A DNA stretch of 36,600 nt from NCBI GenBank assembly GCA_937867415.1, contig CALMKO010000312.1, positions 1 to 36,600 of the forward strand. Direction: 5' to 3'. The stretch is from an uncultured Verrucomicrobiota bacterium (lineage in GTDB: Bacteria > Verrucomicrobiota > Verrucomicrobiia > Verrucomicrobiales > Akkermansiaceae). The notes beneath the pieces are model-generated. The model worked only from the letters and a program-made list of their open reading frames with translations, did no database searches and had not been told where the DNA came from. The position numbers were made by a program, and so were the translations under genes. Positions 35,345-36,600 of the stretch are shown here, one piece after another; within the stretch, counting starts at the first letter, position 1, and each line of letters starts with the position of its first letter.

Positions 35345-35452
35345 GTGAGGGGACAAGGCAAGCATGAAGCCGTAAGCCGGGCAAGGGGTAAGACACCCCA
35401 GATGACGGATTCTGGAATATGGCGGATCCCAGCGCCCCCGTGCCCCCTTTGA

Positions 35453-35485
35453 AAATATTCGCAATTTATTGAATATCAAATATTT
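35453..35485. promoter_or_regulatory. AT-rich inverted repeat between argG and the kinase gene
   Basis: An A/T-rich island in otherwise GC-rich DNA holds ATATTC (35455-35460) / GAATAT (35471-35476) and a palindrome AAATATTT (35478-35485). It lies about 110 bp upstream of argG in the 276-bp divergent gap, so it may contain an argG promoter or operator. Likeness to an ArgR box (TGAAT...ATTCA) is only partial. Confidence 0.3.
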
Positions 35486-35620
35486 ATGAAAACCCAAGCA
35501 TTCATCCTCAAGCACATCCCCAGTCACGGCGCGTGATGGATCATTTACGGGAATCACATTCCATCGTTTTCGTGATTGCGGCCCCTGCGATAATTGAACA
35601 TCCTGAGGCACGTCGAAATC

Positions 35621-36600
35621 ATGGAAGAACGATACGAGATCCGCGGAAAAATCGGCCAAGGCGGCCTTGGAGCAGTCTATCGTGGCTTTGACACCCGAAT
35701 GAACCGCGAGGTGGCCATCAAGCGAATCTCCGTATCGAACGGCGACGCGGACCTCCAGGAGGAGTCCACCCGCCAATTGATCAAAGAGGCTGGGGCGCTC
35801 GCCTCGCTGCAACACCCGAATATCGTCACCATCTACGATGTCGGAACCGATGAGGACGGACCTTTCGTGGTGATGGAACTCATCAGCGGCAAAACCCTGG
35901 ACGAACTGATCGAGCGCGCGCCGCTCACTTGGCCCGACTTCAGGGAGCTCGCCATCCAAACGCAGGAGGCCCTGATCGCGGCGCAGGAGCTCAACCTCAC
36001 CCACGGCGACATCAAGCCCTCCAACCTGATGCTCACCTGGCTGCCATCCGGAAAATTCCAGGTGAAAATCGTGGACTTCGGTCTGGCCACGCTGAGCCAG
36101 TCGCAAACCGCTGAAGAACTGGAACAAATCGAGGCGGTTTTCGGGTCGATTTTTTTCATGGCCCCGGAACAATTCGAACGGGTGCCGCTGGACGCGCGGA
36201 TGGACATCTATGCGATGGGCTGTGTTTACTACCAAGCACTGACTGGCCTTTATCCATTCACGGGCGATACCGGCCACGAGGTCATGGTCTCCCACCTCCA
36301 TCACAAGGTCACCCCACTCCAGGACGTCCGTGCGGACATTCCGCTGTGGGCATGTGACTGGATCATGTGGATGATCAACCGCCAACCGGCTGACCGTCCG
36401 GATTCCTCCCGAGCCGCGCTGCAGGTGTTTTTCCAAAACGATAAAACCCCGAATCCCACCAAGAGTCTCGGCAAGGCGCAGGCCGCTGTTGCCGGTGCCC
36501 CCCGCGCCCGCCTGCCCATCCCGGGAAGCGAACCTTCACCCAGCCCCACCAAACGGATCATCGCCGATCCCCGGATGGCACCACCAGGCTATGTTCCTCC
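35621..36600 (+). CDS. Hanks-type Ser/Thr protein kinase, 3' truncated
   Basis: The first 326 residues of a protein kinase that runs off the window. The catalytic domain (residues 6-271) is complete: glycine loop GQGGLG (12-17), Lys34 in VAIKRI, the alpha-C Glu56, HGDIKPSN (128-135) with catalytic Asp130, DFG (152-154), APE (181-183), and Asp195. The residue before the catalytic Asp is Gly instead of Arg, so this is a non-RD kinase. A Pro/Ser-rich linker follows after residue 275 and continues to the window end, as in large kinases with C-terminal sensor or repeat domains in this group. The ATG at 35621 fits the domain start. It is divergent from argG. Cytoplasmic catalytic domain; substrates unknown. 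Confidence 0.93.
   Translation, partial: MEERYEIRGKIGQGGLGAVYRGFDTRMNREVAIKRISVSNGDADLQEESTRQLIKEAGALASLQHPNIVTIYDVGTDEDGPFVVMELISGKTLDELIERAPLTWPDFRELAIQTQEALIAAQELNLTHGDIKPSNLMLTWLPSGKFQVKIVDFGLATLSQSQTAEELEQIEAVFGSIFFMAPEQFERVPLDARMDIYAMGCVYYQALTGLYPFTGDTGHEVMVSHLHHKVTPLQDVRADIPLWACDWIMWMINRQPADRPDSSRAALQVFFQNDKTPNPTKSLGKAQAAVAGAPRARLPIPGSEPSPSPTKRIIADPRMAPPGYVP

Noticed and set aside
35345-36436. In-frame upstream extension of argG by 364 codons (antisense to the kinase gene)
   Set aside because: It lies opposite a complete kinase catalytic domain, and the exact ArgG N-terminus [10 protein letters not shown] begins at 35344. High GC content explains the missing stop codons.

Overview
The window reads as a chromosomal segment of a GC-rich heterotrophic member of the Verrucomicrobia (Verrucomicrobiaceae/Luteolibacter-like). 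This is inferred, not proven. The grounds are a PEP-CTERM surface protein, a giant secreted glycosidase with autotransporter-type beta-strand repeats but no barrel, a heme/SUMF fusion of a kind common in the Planctomycetes-Verrucomicrobia group, a Hanks-type kinase, a bacterial SET protein, and almost no Shine-Dalgarno sequences.

Layout. 3-1379: C-terminal part of a DabA-type inorganic carbon transporter subunit. 1499-7393 (+): tripartite RND efflux operon in the order permease, outer-membrane factor, membrane-fusion protein. 7598-15535 (-): a 2645-residue secreted GH30 glycosidase with PA14, fibronectin type III, concanavalin-like and PATR modules. 15536-17986: a looser, lower-GC region with a solo LuxR-type regulator (-), a divergent PEP-CTERM protein (+), several strong inverted repeats and about 1.1 kb of non-coding DNA. 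17987-20806 (+): a large secreted protein that looks like a polysaccharide lyase (helical toroid plus beta-sandwich), family not identified.

27971-20796 (-): a compact four-gene operon of a tandem RidA-like protein, a beta-propeller/di-heme protein, an aldo/keto reductase and a heme-binding PD40/HZS-alpha-like/SUMF fusion protein. Its last gene meets the lyase-like gene tail to tail, with overlapping stop codons inside a perfect hairpin. This block, next to two large secreted polysaccharide-active candidates, is the best candidate for an undescribed system: extracellular glycan cleavage coupled to periplasmic heme-dependent oxidation. The coupling is inferred from gene position only.

28240-36600 is mostly housekeeping. 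It holds a SET-domain methyltransferase with a secreted partner (-), parB (+), gnd (-), pgsA (+), an NlpC/P60-type lipoprotein (-), a small phospholipid-methyltransferase-like enzyme (-), argG (-), and the N-terminal part of a Ser/Thr protein kinase (+) that runs off the window. No rRNA, tRNA, CRISPR array or intact insertion sequence was seen.
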